From: Firmicutes bacterium UBA5486
GTDB lineage: Bacteria > Bacillota > UBA4882 > UBA10575
Assembly: GCA_002427045.1 (NCBI GenBank)
Contig: DIPO01000059.1
Span: 51,247-115,246, forward strand
DNA length: 64,000 bases
Direction: 5' to 3'
The stretch's first letter is position 1, and each line of letters begins with the position of its first letter. The position numbers were made by a program, and so were the translations under genes. Shown here in pieces: positions 38,061 to 46,456 of the stretch. The notes under the pieces were generated by a model. That model searched no databases and was not told where the DNA came from. It was given only the letters and a program-made list of their open reading frames with translations.

Positions 38061-39176
38061 GTGCTAACAATAAAGGATATTACTCTTATTTTGGAAAGAC
38101 TAGCCCCACCGGAATTAGCGGAAGAATGGGATAATGTAGGATTACAGGTAGGCCGTTTTGATCGTGAAGTCTCTGGGGTTTTGTTAGCCTTGGATTTAAC
38201 AAGAGAAGTTCTGGAAGAAGCGCAAAAATTACATGCAAATCTAATAGTTACGCATCACCCCCTAATTTTCAAACCACTGAGCAACCTCCGTTTTGACCGC
38301 CCGGGAGGAGAACTTTGGGAGGCGCTTTTGGCTGGGGGGTTTAATATTTATACTCTCCATACCAATTACGACCGTTCCCCGAACGGTCTTAATCAATATT
38401 TAGCAGGCCAATTAGGATTAAAAAATACAGTTCCGGTAGAAGAAGGTGTAGAGGAATTTCTTAAGCTAGTTGTCTTTGTACCGGAAAACTATGTAGATAA
38501 GGTCTTTTCTGTTTTGACTAATGCCGGGGCAGGATGGATTGGTAATTATAGCCATTGCACGTTTCGTACAAAGGGGGTTGGAACTTTTCTCCCACAGGAA
38601 GGTACCAATCCTTTTATTGGAGAACAAGGAGAAATAGAACAAGTCAATGAGGTTCGACTGGAAACCATTATTCCAGCTAGAAATAGAAATAAAGTTATTA
38701 ACGCTTTAATCGCCGCCCATCCCTATGAAGAAGTGGCTTATGATCTTTATCCAGTGGTTCAGGGAGGCGGACGGGCGGGACTGGGCCGGTTTGGCACTCT
38801 TCCGGCGAAAGTACAATTGGAGGAATTTTTAGCTTTTATTAAGGGCTTGTTTGGTGGAGAAACTATTCGCTGGGGTGGCTATCAACGGCAACAAGTACAG
38901 AGAGTAGCAGTAATTGGTGGTAGCGGGAGAAAATTTATTAATCAGGTAAAACGGATGGGGGCAGAACTATTCATTACCTCCGATCTTGGTTATCATGATT
39001 TCCTCTTGGCTGAGCAAATTGGCTTAACTCTGGTGGAAGTAGGTCATCATCTAATTGAGTCCTGTGCCCTTGAAAGTATAAGGGAATATTTAAGGCAAGA
39101 CCCGTTGTTGGCTAAAGAAGAGAAACAACGAATCTATATAAGTCAAAGCAAGATTAAACCCTATAGCCTATTTTAG
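38061..39176 (+). CDS. Nif3-like dinuclear metal centre protein (DUF34, YqfO type)
   Basis: A 371-residue member of the DUF34/NIF3 family, cytoplasmic rings with a two-metal site whose biochemical role is debated (a GTP cyclohydrolase I type 2 label is unreliable). The metal-binding motif LIVTHHPLIF (about residues 61-70), LHTNYD and the C-terminal VEVGHHLIESCAL provide His/Asp/Glu ligands. The long form contains the inserted PII-like middle domain (about 130-230), as in Firmicutes YqfO. GTG start with GGGTGA upstream. In B. subtilis yqfO also lies just downstream of dnaG-sigA. Confidence 0.9.
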   Translation: MLTIKDITLILERLAPPELAEEWDNVGLQVGRFDREVSGVLLALDLTREVLEEAQKLHANLIVTHHPLIFKPLSNLRFDRPGGELWEALLAGGFNIYTLHTNYDRSPNGLNQYLAGQLGLKNTVPVEEGVEEFLKLVVFVPENYVDKVFSVLTNAGAGWIGNYSHCTFRTKGVGTFLPQEGTNPFIGEQGEIEQVNEVRLETIIPARNRNKVINALIAAHPYEEVAYDLYPVVQGGGRAGLGRFGTLPAKVQLEEFLAFIKGLFGGETIRWGGYQRQQVQRVAVIGGSGRKFINQVKRMGAELFITSDLGYHDFLLAEQIGLTLVEVGHHLIESCALESIREYLRQDPLLAKEEKQRIYISQSKIKPYSLF

Positions 39177-39246
39177 TCTGAAGGTTTGAATGGTTGGTTT
39201 GTAGCTTATACGACCGGTTAGAGACTATGAAGGAGGGTTTCTTATC

Positions 39247-39429
39247 ATGAGAAGAAAATGTGAGCTATGTGGAAAGGAAATTTCCTCTGAAAGGCTTGAA
39301 GCATTACCAGAAACGAAACGATGCGTCAAGTGTGCTAAAGAGAAAGGCTCGGATATTGTAGCACGAAGATCTGAGATCGGGATGGATATGGATACCTACA
39401 AAGATCTTCTCGGTGCAATCCGTAGTTAG
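39247..39429 (+). CDS. Small DksA/TraR-type zinc-finger protein
   Basis: A 60-residue protein consisting almost only of a C4 zinc finger: CELCGKEISSERLEALPETKRCVKCA, key Cys at positions 5, 8, 26 and 29, the same pattern as the DksA/TraR C-terminal finger. It lacks the DksA coiled coil. A strong AAGGAGG precedes the ATG, so it is a real gene. The next gene starts on the last base of its stop codon, suggesting coupled translation. Function unknown; an RNA polymerase or RNA-binding role is only suggested by the finger type. Confidence 0.72.
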   Translation: MRRKCELCGKEISSERLEALPETKRCVKCAKEKGSDIVARRSEIGMDMDTYKDLLGAIRS

Positions 39430-40169
39430 TGGGAAATATGTTTACAAATAAAGAGATTTTCTTACTATACCAGTACCAGGAGGGTTATCAAAAGCTTCTA
39501 TCTATTCAGGAACAATTGGCTGATCCTGCTTTTGATCTTAAAATAAATTCCCTTTCAGATAATCTGGCATTGGTAATACGAAAAACAAATAAACTTCACG
39601 ATAAGATTACTCACTTACGGACTGAAATTAAAAAACTGGAAGATGAATGTCATGAATTTGAGTATCAAGTTGGCCAAATTGAAGAGACTTTATATAGTGG
39701 GAGGATCTCTTCACCAAAAGAGCTCTCTCAATTACAAAGAAAAAGTGCAGAATATAAGAATGCCAAGGGGAGTAGGGAGGAAAAGATTATTGCCCTACTC
39801 TATCAGGTGGAAGAGAAAGAAAATAAACTTGTAGTCTATAAAAAACAAACAAAGAAAATGAAACAGGATTTAGAATCATTTAAAAGAAAAAATAATACAA
39901 GGATAAATGAACTTCATTTAGAAGCAGAGAAGATTCAAAATAATGTCGCAGAATTAGAAAAAACTCTTCCTCAGGGCTTGAAAGAGTTTTTCCAACGTTC
40001 ACTCAAGGTGATGAAGGGAACCGTGGTTGCACCAGTGAAAGATGGAACCTGCGGTTCTTGTCATATAATTCTCTCCCAGGCATTACTGGAAACGATTAAA
40101 AAGGATGGCAAAGGCGCTGTTCCGATCTGTGAGAACTGTGGTAGAGGCTTGTTTTTCCCTACACCATGA
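39429..40169 (+). CDS. Coiled-coil zinc-ribbon protein (C4-type, CdsZ/DUF164-like)
   Basis: A 246-residue protein: an extended coiled coil over about residues 20-185 and a C-terminal zinc ribbon with GTCGSCHIILSQALLETI and PICENCGRGLFF. This architecture is that of the zf-RING_7 (DUF164) family, commonly found beside nif3-like genes in many bacteria. The role is not well established. The GTG start at 39429 overlaps the previous stop by one base; ATG 39438 is the alternative, and no strong ribosome binding site favours either. Conserved neighbourhood: nif3-like gene, zinc ribbon. Confidence 0.78.
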   Translation: MGNMFTNKEIFLLYQYQEGYQKLLSIQEQLADPAFDLKINSLSDNLALVIRKTNKLHDKITHLRTEIKKLEDECHEFEYQVGQIEETLYSGRISSPKELSQLQRKSAEYKNAKGSREEKIIALLYQVEEKENKLVVYKKQTKKMKQDLESFKRKNNTRINELHLEAEKIQNNVAELEKTLPQGLKEFFQRSLKVMKGTVVAPVKDGTCGSCHIILSQALLETIKKDGKGAVPICENCGRGLFFPTP

Positions 40170-40206
40170 TTGCTTTAAATGAAGTAGATAATAAGGGGGA
40201 AAGAGT

Positions 40207-40911
40207 TTGAAAAGGTATACTAATCAAATTCGACACTTTCTTAATCGGGAATTTATTCCAGTGACTAAAGGTTTAATAGTTTTAACAGGAGGAGTTTTTC
40301 TACTCTTTCATCTTTTACTTTTGATAAAAATAAATTTGTATAATTTATTACAACTTTCGACTGCTCGTTTTTATTTACGTCCCTGGACTTTATTAACTTA
40401 TCCCTTGGTTAATTATAACTTGCTTACTTTAGTCTTTGCTATGCTTTGGTTTTGGTATATCGGAGGAAGCCTAGAACGGAGTTGGGGAAAGCAGACCTAC
40501 GGTTTTTTCTTGTTTTTATCTACTTTAGCTACGGGTTTGGCTTTTGTCTTGGTTTCGTTATTATTTAGGAATAAGGCAATGGTAATCGCAGGTTTGTGGA
40601 TACCGCTTACTGGGATTACATGGGCTTGGGCTAAATTATATCCGGATCGGGAGATGCTGTTTTGGGGTTTATTTCCGATTAAGGCAGAGTGGTTAGCGTG
40701 GGTACAAGCAGGATTAACTTTTTATCAGTATTTGGTCGGCTATAATATTCTCTATGCTTTAGCTTCGATCAGTAGTATTGGTGTAGTCTACCTCTTTACC
40801 GGCCAGGGGCCATTTTCCCGTGGCTTTAGGTATTGGGCTTGGGAACGGGGCTTTTCTTTCAAAGGTTGGCGTGATAAGATGAAAAAAAGAAGACTGAAGG
40901 TAGTAAAGTAG
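40207..40911 (+). CDS. Rhomboid-like membrane protein, probably non-catalytic
   Basis: A 234-residue integral membrane protein with about six hydrophobic segments. FYLRPWTLLTYPLVNYNLLTLVFAMLWFWYIGGSLERSWGKQTYGFFLF (quoted in part) resembles the rhomboid/Derlin region from L1 loop to TM3. The expected catalytic GxSG is not present: the corresponding segment reads IAGLWIPLTGI, and no matching TM6 His is seen. It therefore looks like a pseudoprotease. The tail is very basic (KGWRDKMKKRRLKVVK). TTG start after AAGGGGGAAAGAG. A terminator follows. Confidence 0.7.
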   Translation: MKRYTNQIRHFLNREFIPVTKGLIVLTGGVFLLFHLLLLIKINLYNLLQLSTARFYLRPWTLLTYPLVNYNLLTLVFAMLWFWYIGGSLERSWGKQTYGFFLFLSTLATGLAFVLVSLLFRNKAMVIAGLWIPLTGITWAWAKLYPDREMLFWGLFPIKAEWLAWVQAGLTFYQYLVGYNILYALASISSIGVVYLFTGQGPFSRGFRYWAWERGFSFKGWRDKMKKRRLKVVK

Positions 40912-40931
40912 GCAGATTCAAGATGATAAGT

Positions 40932-40958
40932 AGCCCCCGCAGTGCGGGGGCTTTTTTT
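40932..40958 (+). terminator. Rho-independent terminator
   Basis: A 9-bp stem AGCCCCCGC/GCGGGGGCT with a 3-nt loop and seven T residues, 20 bases after the rhomboid-like gene. Confidence 0.9.
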
Positions 40959-41047
40959 CAAGGACGTTACTTGTCGCTGGCTACTCGTGCGAATCTTAAC
41001 CATAGGAGGTGTTTATTGTTTTTGCCGGATTCTTTAGGTATGATAAG

Positions 41048-41083
41048 CAAAAAAGAGACCGATTTTATTTTCGGCCTCTTTTT
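41048..41083. terminator. Bidirectional terminator for the 41111 gene
   Basis: AAAAGAGACCGA and TCGGCCTCTTTTT pair (one mismatch) around an 8-nt loop. On the minus strand six T residues follow, so it ends the outer-membrane-protein transcript. Confidence 0.75.
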
Positions 41084-41110
41084 AGTATTAAATATCTTAT
41101 TTAGAATCGC

Positions 41111-42313
41111 TTAAAAGTGCAAAGCAGCCATTGTTGAGGCACTAAGGCCGCCAAGATCATTGGCCCAGCCTAGTTTTAGGTTGGCCCAGAAGAAAAAGAG
41201 ACGTAATTCTGCAAGCGCATTGTAACTTAGTTGTTTTTCATGGTAAGAGATATCTCCGGCCAACCGGATAAAACGTGGTTTCCAGTCTACTCCAGTCCAG
41301 ATACGGGGAGAACTGGAATATCCCCATCCATCAGATAGTCCGGTTTCTATACCCAAGTTACAGTAGAGGGACTTAAAGAACCGGTAAGAGCCTTGGGTTT
41401 GGAGGACTAAAGGCAAGCGCTGAGTGTAATCGGTTATAGCCTCTTGAGATAATGGTTCTTCTTCTGATAGTTCCGGCCCATTAGGCCCGGCATTAAATTC
41501 ACCATGATAAGTGTATTCTCCCTGACGGACATTCTCCCACTTAATAGCACCAATATTTTTTAGAACTAAACCGGCACTCCAACGATCCTTTTTATATACA
41601 GCTCCTATATCAGCTAACAGCCCTTTCCCAGAAAACTCGGAAAAATAATCATCATTATTGTCATCTATATCTATAAATTGATATTTTCCTGTAGTATCGA
41701 TTATTGCTTCTCCCATTTCATTAACTTTCATTGTGCCGGAGGAGACTTCGGAATTAAACATCAAGATCCCTTTTATAAAGCGGAGAGTAAGTCCAAGTCC
41801 TAGTTCTGAGTCTTCGTTCAGGCGAATGGGATGGCCGTATTTTAAGTCTAGAGCCATAGCAGCCAGACCATTTGCCGCGGAACCTGCCAGGTCATAAGTT
41901 TTGGTGGTTCCATCATCATTTGGGCTGTAGCCCACAAAGACTAACTCAGGGATCGCAGGGGATAGCCTGAATGATCCCGCAGCCCAAGGGTGAAGATGTA
42001 AAGAAAAACGTCCAATGGTTAAACCGGTCTTAAGTTCTGTAGAAAAGTCAGTTTTAAAGCGGCCATCTTTCATCTGGTCAAGGAAATCCTCGGTAGCTCC
42101 AGCAGGGGTAAGGTCAATATTGATATTGCTAAGATTAAAGAGATTATTCTTTGCATCCATGGTAATCTGGGGGAATAATAATTCAAAACGGGTAGTAGAA
42201 AAAGCCTCTTCTGCCGGGTTATCATAATAAGAACCCATAGCAACAGAAGGGAAAGAACAAAATATTATCATTAATATTATTAAAAAAGAAAAGAAAGAGA
42301 CCATTTTACGCAC
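41111..42313 (-). CDS. Secreted probable outer-membrane beta-barrel protein
   Basis: A 400-residue protein with an N-terminal signal peptide (MRKMVSFFSFLIILMIIFC, cleavage likely after SVAMG). The mature part is rich in alternating beta strands and resembles DUF5723-type barrels: NINIDLTPAG, LGLGLTLRFIKGI, LADIGAVYKKDRWSAGLVLKNIGAI, and a final strand ending ASTMAALHF with terminal Phe, the usual signal for outer-membrane barrel insertion. GTG 42313 is chosen because AGGAGG precedes it; a longer frame overlaps the upstream lipoprotein gene. Suggests a diderm cell envelope. Confidence 0.7.
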   Translation of the reverse strand: MRKMVSFFSFLIILMIIFCSFPSVAMGSYYDNPAEEAFSTTRFELLFPQITMDAKNNLFNLSNINIDLTPAGATEDFLDQMKDGRFKTDFSTELKTGLTIGRFSLHLHPWAAGSFRLSPAIPELVFVGYSPNDDGTTKTYDLAGSAANGLAAMALDLKYGHPIRLNEDSELGLGLTLRFIKGILMFNSEVSSGTMKVNEMGEAIIDTTGKYQFIDIDDNNDDYFSEFSGKGLLADIGAVYKKDRWSAGLVLKNIGAIKWENVRQGEYTYHGEFNAGPNGPELSEEEPLSQEAITDYTQRLPLVLQTQGSYRFFKSLYCNLGIETGLSDGWGYSSSPRIWTGVDWKPRFIRLAGDISYHEKQLSYNALAELRLFFFWANLKLGWANDLGGLSASTMAALHF

Positions 42314-42330
42314 TAATATTACCTCCTTTC

Positions 42331-43803
42331 TTATCGTTTGTTGATTAAGCATTGAGCTTCTGCCCAGGCTTTAATTTCCAGGTAGTCGTCATCAGTAATT
42401 TCTCCGCCTTCCGAGGTGTTTTTGATGAGTATTTGGTGATAGATTGTATCTGATTTAGTCAGGCGGGATAATTCCTGTGCAATTATTTCTATTTTTAAGG
42501 GAGTCCAATCTGAATTGGGTGCGATTAAAAGTTCTTTTGTGACTGCCAAGGGATCATCTAGAGGGTTAGACATGGGTGACAAAGAAACCTGAATTGTCAA
42601 ACCAAGCGGACTAGTGTTTTTAAGCTTAAAGCAAAGCTGAGCACTTTGGAAGAATCCTTCAGGCGTTTCTATGTTTCCGATGTTAATCTTTTGAGGGGAT
42701 GTAGTAAGAGACCCAAGTCCCAATTCCAAGCTATAATCCAAAGCAATAGTACCGGGATAAGATAAGGTTACATCGTCAGTTGCTTTGATGGAGAAATTGT
42801 AGATCTGTATACGCAGATTACTGGGTTTTTCATTAAGAATATTATTAATCTCATTAGCTAATTGTAATATCCCGGGATTAGCGTTTTGTAGGGTAATTGT
42901 TTTGTAAATTTCGTGACCGACACCTTGTCCATTGTCATCTTCTCCCTGAATTGTTAAGTCAACTTGGAGCGTAATATTCTCGGGAAGTTGTGATTCAATG
43001 GTGAATCCAGCAGTGCTTAATTCGAAATCATTAAATTCAGGTAATCTAATGGAGTAATCAATGGTAGAAAAGTTAGGATCTATTTTCGTATCTAATAAAT
43101 CTGAAGGTATGGTAAAAGATTCTACTTCCAAATTGTTAGGGGTGAAACTAAAAGTTGCTTCAGTTGCACTAGGCAATAAAGTACCAGTAATCTTAATCGA
43201 GAGGGTAGGGGTATCGAAGACCTTTCCAGCAAGATTTAATTGACAGCTATTCATACCTGGTTCCATAATAGCCGTTTGCAGAGTTTTGGTACCATCTTCT
43301 AAAGTAAAAATTACTCCACCGGAGCCTGCTGTAGCCTTATCAAGGTTAATATCGATGGTGTTATTTGGATGATCACTAAAAGTAACGCTAGAGTAATCAA
43401 AAGTATCAGGCAAAGTAAGAGTTACTTTTTTTCCATCGGGGATAGAGTAATTTTCTCCTGGATTTAGAGGAGAAATGAAACAATTCGCAATAGATTCAGG
43501 TTGAATTGTTGCCGGTTCGCGGAGCAGGTTAAATTCTTCGGAATCGGCAGAAAAAGAAAGGTTGGTAACCTCACCGGATAAATCTAAGCCAGCTTCGCCC
43601 AAACCATTAGGCTTTGCTCCTAAACGTAATTCCGATTTCGATTCGCCCGTTTTTTCGTCCAGTGTCCGTTTAATCAGGGGAATCCTATATTTTGTTGCCA
43701 TAGTTGGCCCGGTAATTTCACTGGGTATTTTTTTTGCCAGACAGCCGGACATGAAGAAAACGAGGATAATTAAAGAAATAAGTAAAAGCGTTTTCTTTTT
43801 CAT
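42331..43803 (-). CDS. Large beta-rich lipoprotein
   Basis: A 490-residue lipoprotein: signal peptide and lipobox FFMSGC with lipidated Cys21. The remainder has no domain I recognise; it is composed of beta-rich repeats (LTLPDTFDYSSVTFSD, TFSFTPNNLEVESFTIPSD, LKNTSPLGLTIQVSLS). AAAGGAGG lies just before the ATG, next to a GGCGCGCC octamer. The barrel gene begins 17 bases downstream, so the two are cotranscribed and may form an envelope complex. Whether it faces the periplasm or the surface is unknown. Confidence 0.72.
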   Translation of the reverse strand: MKKKTLLLISLIILVFFMSGCLAKKIPSEITGPTMATKYRIPLIKRTLDEKTGESKSELRLGAKPNGLGEAGLDLSGEVTNLSFSADSEEFNLLREPATIQPESIANCFISPLNPGENYSIPDGKKVTLTLPDTFDYSSVTFSDHPNNTIDINLDKATAGSGGVIFTLEDGTKTLQTAIMEPGMNSCQLNLAGKVFDTPTLSIKITGTLLPSATEATFSFTPNNLEVESFTIPSDLLDTKIDPNFSTIDYSIRLPEFNDFELSTAGFTIESQLPENITLQVDLTIQGEDDNGQGVGHEIYKTITLQNANPGILQLANEINNILNEKPSNLRIQIYNFSIKATDDVTLSYPGTIALDYSLELGLGSLTTSPQKINIGNIETPEGFFQSAQLCFKLKNTSPLGLTIQVSLSPMSNPLDDPLAVTKELLIAPNSDWTPLKIEIIAQELSRLTKSDTIYHQILIKNTSEGGEITDDDYLEIKAWAEAQCLINKR

Positions 43804-43824
43804 GGCGCGCCTCCTTTGATTTTT

Positions 43825-43845
43825 GAGAAAATTGCATAATTACCG
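43825..43845. repeat. MITE-like end
   Basis: GAAAATTGCATAATTACCG matches the outer end consensus GGAATTGCATAATTACC. The 217-bp gap to 44020 holds nothing else clear. Confidence 0.45.
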
Positions 43846-44020
43846 ATTTTACATTTTACACTTTTAAACAAAGACCAAATTATAGTAGTTTTCTAAATAC
43901 TGAAAGCAAAACAAAAGCTTAACTAAATTATGAAATTCCTATTTCATATAATATTTATCGGCAAAAACCCACGAAGATCTTATACTTTTTATTAGGCAAA
44001 TTGAAAAAAATATAAAATAT

Positions 44021-44917
44021 TTATAATAATAACTCTAGTGGCAGTTCTTGTTGGAGAGAAAGTAAAGGGGCAAAAAGGTCGCCGGTTGCTGCTAGCCGCG
44101 CCAGTGCGGTTTTAATTGAGAAGCTTTTGGGTTCTACTTGAGGAAGTTCCGTCCAGGTAACGGGCATAGAAACCGGGGCACCGGGGAATGGACGGAGACT
44201 ATATACAGAGGCAATAGTTTTACCCTTCAAGTTTTGGAGGTGATCAATATAGATTTTGCCAGTGCGGTCTTGTACTCGCCGTTCATTAGTAGCAAGCTCG
44301 GGAAGGACATTGATAACGGCTTCACCTAAATGTTTAACAAAAGTACTGGTTTCCTGATAAGTATATTGAGGTTTAATCGGAAGATAAATATGAATACCAG
44401 TTGCTCCGGAGATTTTTGGAAAGGTCTGTAGTTTTAAATGATCGGTTACTGATTTTAAGGCCAGTGCAACTTGGACTGCTTCCCTAAAGGTAGCTGGCGC
44501 CATAGGATCGAGATCAAAGATAATATAAGTAGGAAAATCAAGATTTTCCCGGGTAGAAAGCCAGGGATGAATCTCGATAGATCCTAGGTTCACACTCCAG
44601 ATTAAAGTTTCAAGGTTGTTGGCCATTACATAATTAACTATCCTATCTTCTGATTCGACCGGGATTGTTTCAACCCATAGCGGGGGATTAGGAAAGTTTT
44701 TTTGATAAAAAAACTGACCTTCAATCCCTTCCGGGTAGCGAACCAGAGATAGCGGACGGTCTTTAAGATGAGGGGCTAAATAAGGCCAGATGCTTATATA
44801 AAACTCCATAATATCGCCTTTAGTAAACCCCTCTGTAGGCCAGAACGGTTTATCAAGATTTTTTATCGGAATTTGCCGGTCATTTATTAGTAAGTGTTGG
44901 CTAACGGCGGTTGGCAA
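44021..44917 (-). CDS. Stand-alone LigD-type primase-polymerase domain protein
   Basis: A 298-residue archaeo-eukaryotic-primase-type polymerase as in the POL domain of bacterial NHEJ ligase LigD: LTKGDIMEFY-like FTKGDIMEFYISIWPYLAPHLKDRPLSLVRYPEG (quoted in part), NLGSIEIHPW, the metal-binding YIIFDLDPM (about residues 140-148), KISGATGIHIYLPI and a YIDHLQN motif. There is no ligase or phosphoesterase domain. TTG 44917 is set by AAAGGAGG. No ku or ligase gene is adjacent. It could fill gaps in NHEJ together with proteins encoded elsewhere. Confidence 0.85.
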   Translation of the reverse strand: MPTAVSQHLLINDRQIPIKNLDKPFWPTEGFTKGDIMEFYISIWPYLAPHLKDRPLSLVRYPEGIEGQFFYQKNFPNPPLWVETIPVESEDRIVNYVMANNLETLIWSVNLGSIEIHPWLSTRENLDFPTYIIFDLDPMAPATFREAVQVALALKSVTDHLKLQTFPKISGATGIHIYLPIKPQYTYQETSTFVKHLGEAVINVLPELATNERRVQDRTGKIYIDHLQNLKGKTIASVYSLRPFPGAPVSMPVTWTELPQVEPKSFSIKTALARLAATGDLFAPLLSLQQELPLELLL

Positions 44918-45221
44918 AGTTAGTGCCTCCTTTGAACATATTCCTTTATATTCTTTGCGGGATGGCGAATTTATAATCAGTGAATTTGTACAATTCATAG
45001 TTCGAAGTTGATCTCACCTTACACGGACTAGAGGAAGGCCTCTTGTCAAATTAGTTAAACTCAAAAAAAGGAAAAAACAGATTAAAATCGAAATAAAAAT
45101 AAAGTAATACTAACAGCTAGCGACAAGTAACAAAAGTTTTCAATATGGACGAATTTTAAGCTACGAAAAATATATTATAATAAATAAAACAGAAGATAAA
45201 ACTAGCGAGAAAGGATTAAAA
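44918..45221. other. Non-coding gap
   Basis: No gene or RNA recognised. A degenerate TAGCGACAAGTAAC unit near 45117 resembles the GACGAG-type repeat. It must contain promoters for the divergent polymerase and reductase genes. Confidence 0.35.
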
Positions 45222-46358
45222 GTGCGTAATAAAGAGTTTGGGAATCTTGGTTTTAAAACTTCAGTATTTGGAATGGGTTGTATGCGTCTACCTCAGATTA
45301 AAACAGCAGATGGTCATAAAATTGATGAAGCTGAAGCAATCAAGATGATTAGATATGCTATTGACCATGGAGTCAGTTACATTGATACGGCTTATGACTA
45401 TCATAATGGTAAGAGTGAAGTAGTAGTAGGTAAGGCTTTGAAAGATGGTTACAGGGAGAAAACTAAACTTACAACTAAATTACCACCTTGGCATGTTGAG
45501 ACTCGCGAAGATTTTGGCAGGCTTTTAGATGAGCAACTTGCTAGATTAGAAGTAGATTATCTTGATTTCTATCTTCTTCATGCCTTAAATGCCGAGCGTT
45601 GGAAGAGGCTAAAAGAGCTGAATGTCCTTGGGTTTATGGAAGAAATGGTAAAAGTGGGTAAGATCAAGCATATTGGTTTTTCTTTCCATGATGAATTATC
45701 CGCTTTTAAGGAGATTATTGATGATTGTAATTGGGATCTGTGTCAAATCCAACTAAATTTCCTGGATGGAAAGATACAAGCTGGAGTAGAAGGGCTCCGT
45801 TACGCTGGTTCTAAGGGTATTCCGGTAGTGATTATGGAACCCTTGAAAGGTGGGAAATTGGCACAAAACATACCAGATGATGTGTTGGCACTTTGGGACC
45901 AAGCGGCAGAGAAACGTTCACCCGTAGAATGGGCATTCCGTTGGCTATATAATTTTCCTGAAATTGCTGTAATTCTAAGTGGCGTTAGTAATATGGAACA
46001 GCTTAAAGATAATATTCGGATCTTTGCTGATGCCCAGCCAAATGTAATGACAGCGAAAGAAATAAAACTGGTCAGGAAGGTTAAGGAATTATATGAGAGT
46101 AAAACTAAGGTGCCTTGTACCGGATGTGAGTATTGTATCCCGTGTCCCCAGGGGGTGGCGATTCCAAGGGTTTTTACCCTATATAACAATGCCTTCATTT
46201 ATGATAATAAGGAAGAGCCAGCCCAAAATTACAAGCGGCTGAGCGAAAAAGAGCAGGATGCTTCCCATTGTGTGCAGTGTGGTGCCTGCGAGCAGGCCTG
46301 TCCCCAGAGTATACAGATTATTAAGCAGCTAAAGGAAGCACATAAAGTATTGGCCTAA
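45222..46358 (+). CDS. Aldo/keto reductase with C-terminal ferredoxin domain
   Basis: A 378-residue protein: a TIM-barrel aldo/keto reductase (about 1-280; SVFGMGCMRLPQI, the active-site YIDTAYDYHNGKSE, LHALN, IQLNFLDG) followed by a 4Fe-4S binding region with Cys clusters CTGCEYCIPCPQGV and HCVQCGACEQACPQSI (about 295-365). This fused architecture is common in anaerobes, where electrons may pass from the clusters to the barrel; the substrate is unknown. GTG start with AAAGGA upstream. A terminator follows, so it is monocistronic. Confidence 0.9.
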   Translation: MRNKEFGNLGFKTSVFGMGCMRLPQIKTADGHKIDEAEAIKMIRYAIDHGVSYIDTAYDYHNGKSEVVVGKALKDGYREKTKLTTKLPPWHVETREDFGRLLDEQLARLEVDYLDFYLLHALNAERWKRLKELNVLGFMEEMVKVGKIKHIGFSFHDELSAFKEIIDDCNWDLCQIQLNFLDGKIQAGVEGLRYAGSKGIPVVIMEPLKGGKLAQNIPDDVLALWDQAAEKRSPVEWAFRWLYNFPEIAVILSGVSNMEQLKDNIRIFADAQPNVMTAKEIKLVRKVKELYESKTKVPCTGCEYCIPCPQGVAIPRVFTLYNNAFIYDNKEEPAQNYKRLSEKEQDASHCVQCGACEQACPQSIQIIKQLKEAHKVLA

Positions 46359-46364
46359 GATAAG

Positions 46365-46388
46365 AGCCGCGTATTTCCGCGGCTTTTT
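46365..46388 (+). terminator. Rho-independent terminator
   Basis: A 7-bp stem AGCCGCG/CGCGGCT with a 6-nt loop followed by five T residues, directly after the reductase gene. Confidence 0.85.
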
Positions 46389-46407
46389 GTAAAGGTAAAT
46401 ATTATGC

Positions 46408-46436
46408 TTGACAACATGTTATACAAATGTTATATT
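46408..46436 (+). promoter_or_regulatory. Promoter with built-in operator of the GntR-type regulator
   Basis: TTGACA at 46408-46413 and TATATT at 46431-46436 with a 17-base spacer. Two direct copies of ATGTTATA (46416-46423 and 46427-46434) lie 11 bp apart inside the promoter, one helical turn, as expected for a repressor site. The octamer's complement TATAACAT recurs before the aldolase gene. Confidence 0.6.
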
Positions 46437-46456
46437 GACATTACAGGAGAATGAAA

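Noticed and set aside
40923..41114. 63-codon frame starting in the terminator after the rhomboid-like gene
   Set aside because: The upstream part lies in the terminator and repeat; only the final 32 codons have a site, reported with low interest.
43801..43808. GGCGCGCC octamer (AscI site) as a cloning scar
   Set aside because: It lies naturally between ribosome binding site and start of the lipoprotein gene, with normal sequence around it.
45800..46198. 132-codon minus-strand frame in the aldo/keto reductase gene
   Set aside because: Antisense shadow; the sense frame has full catalytic motifs.
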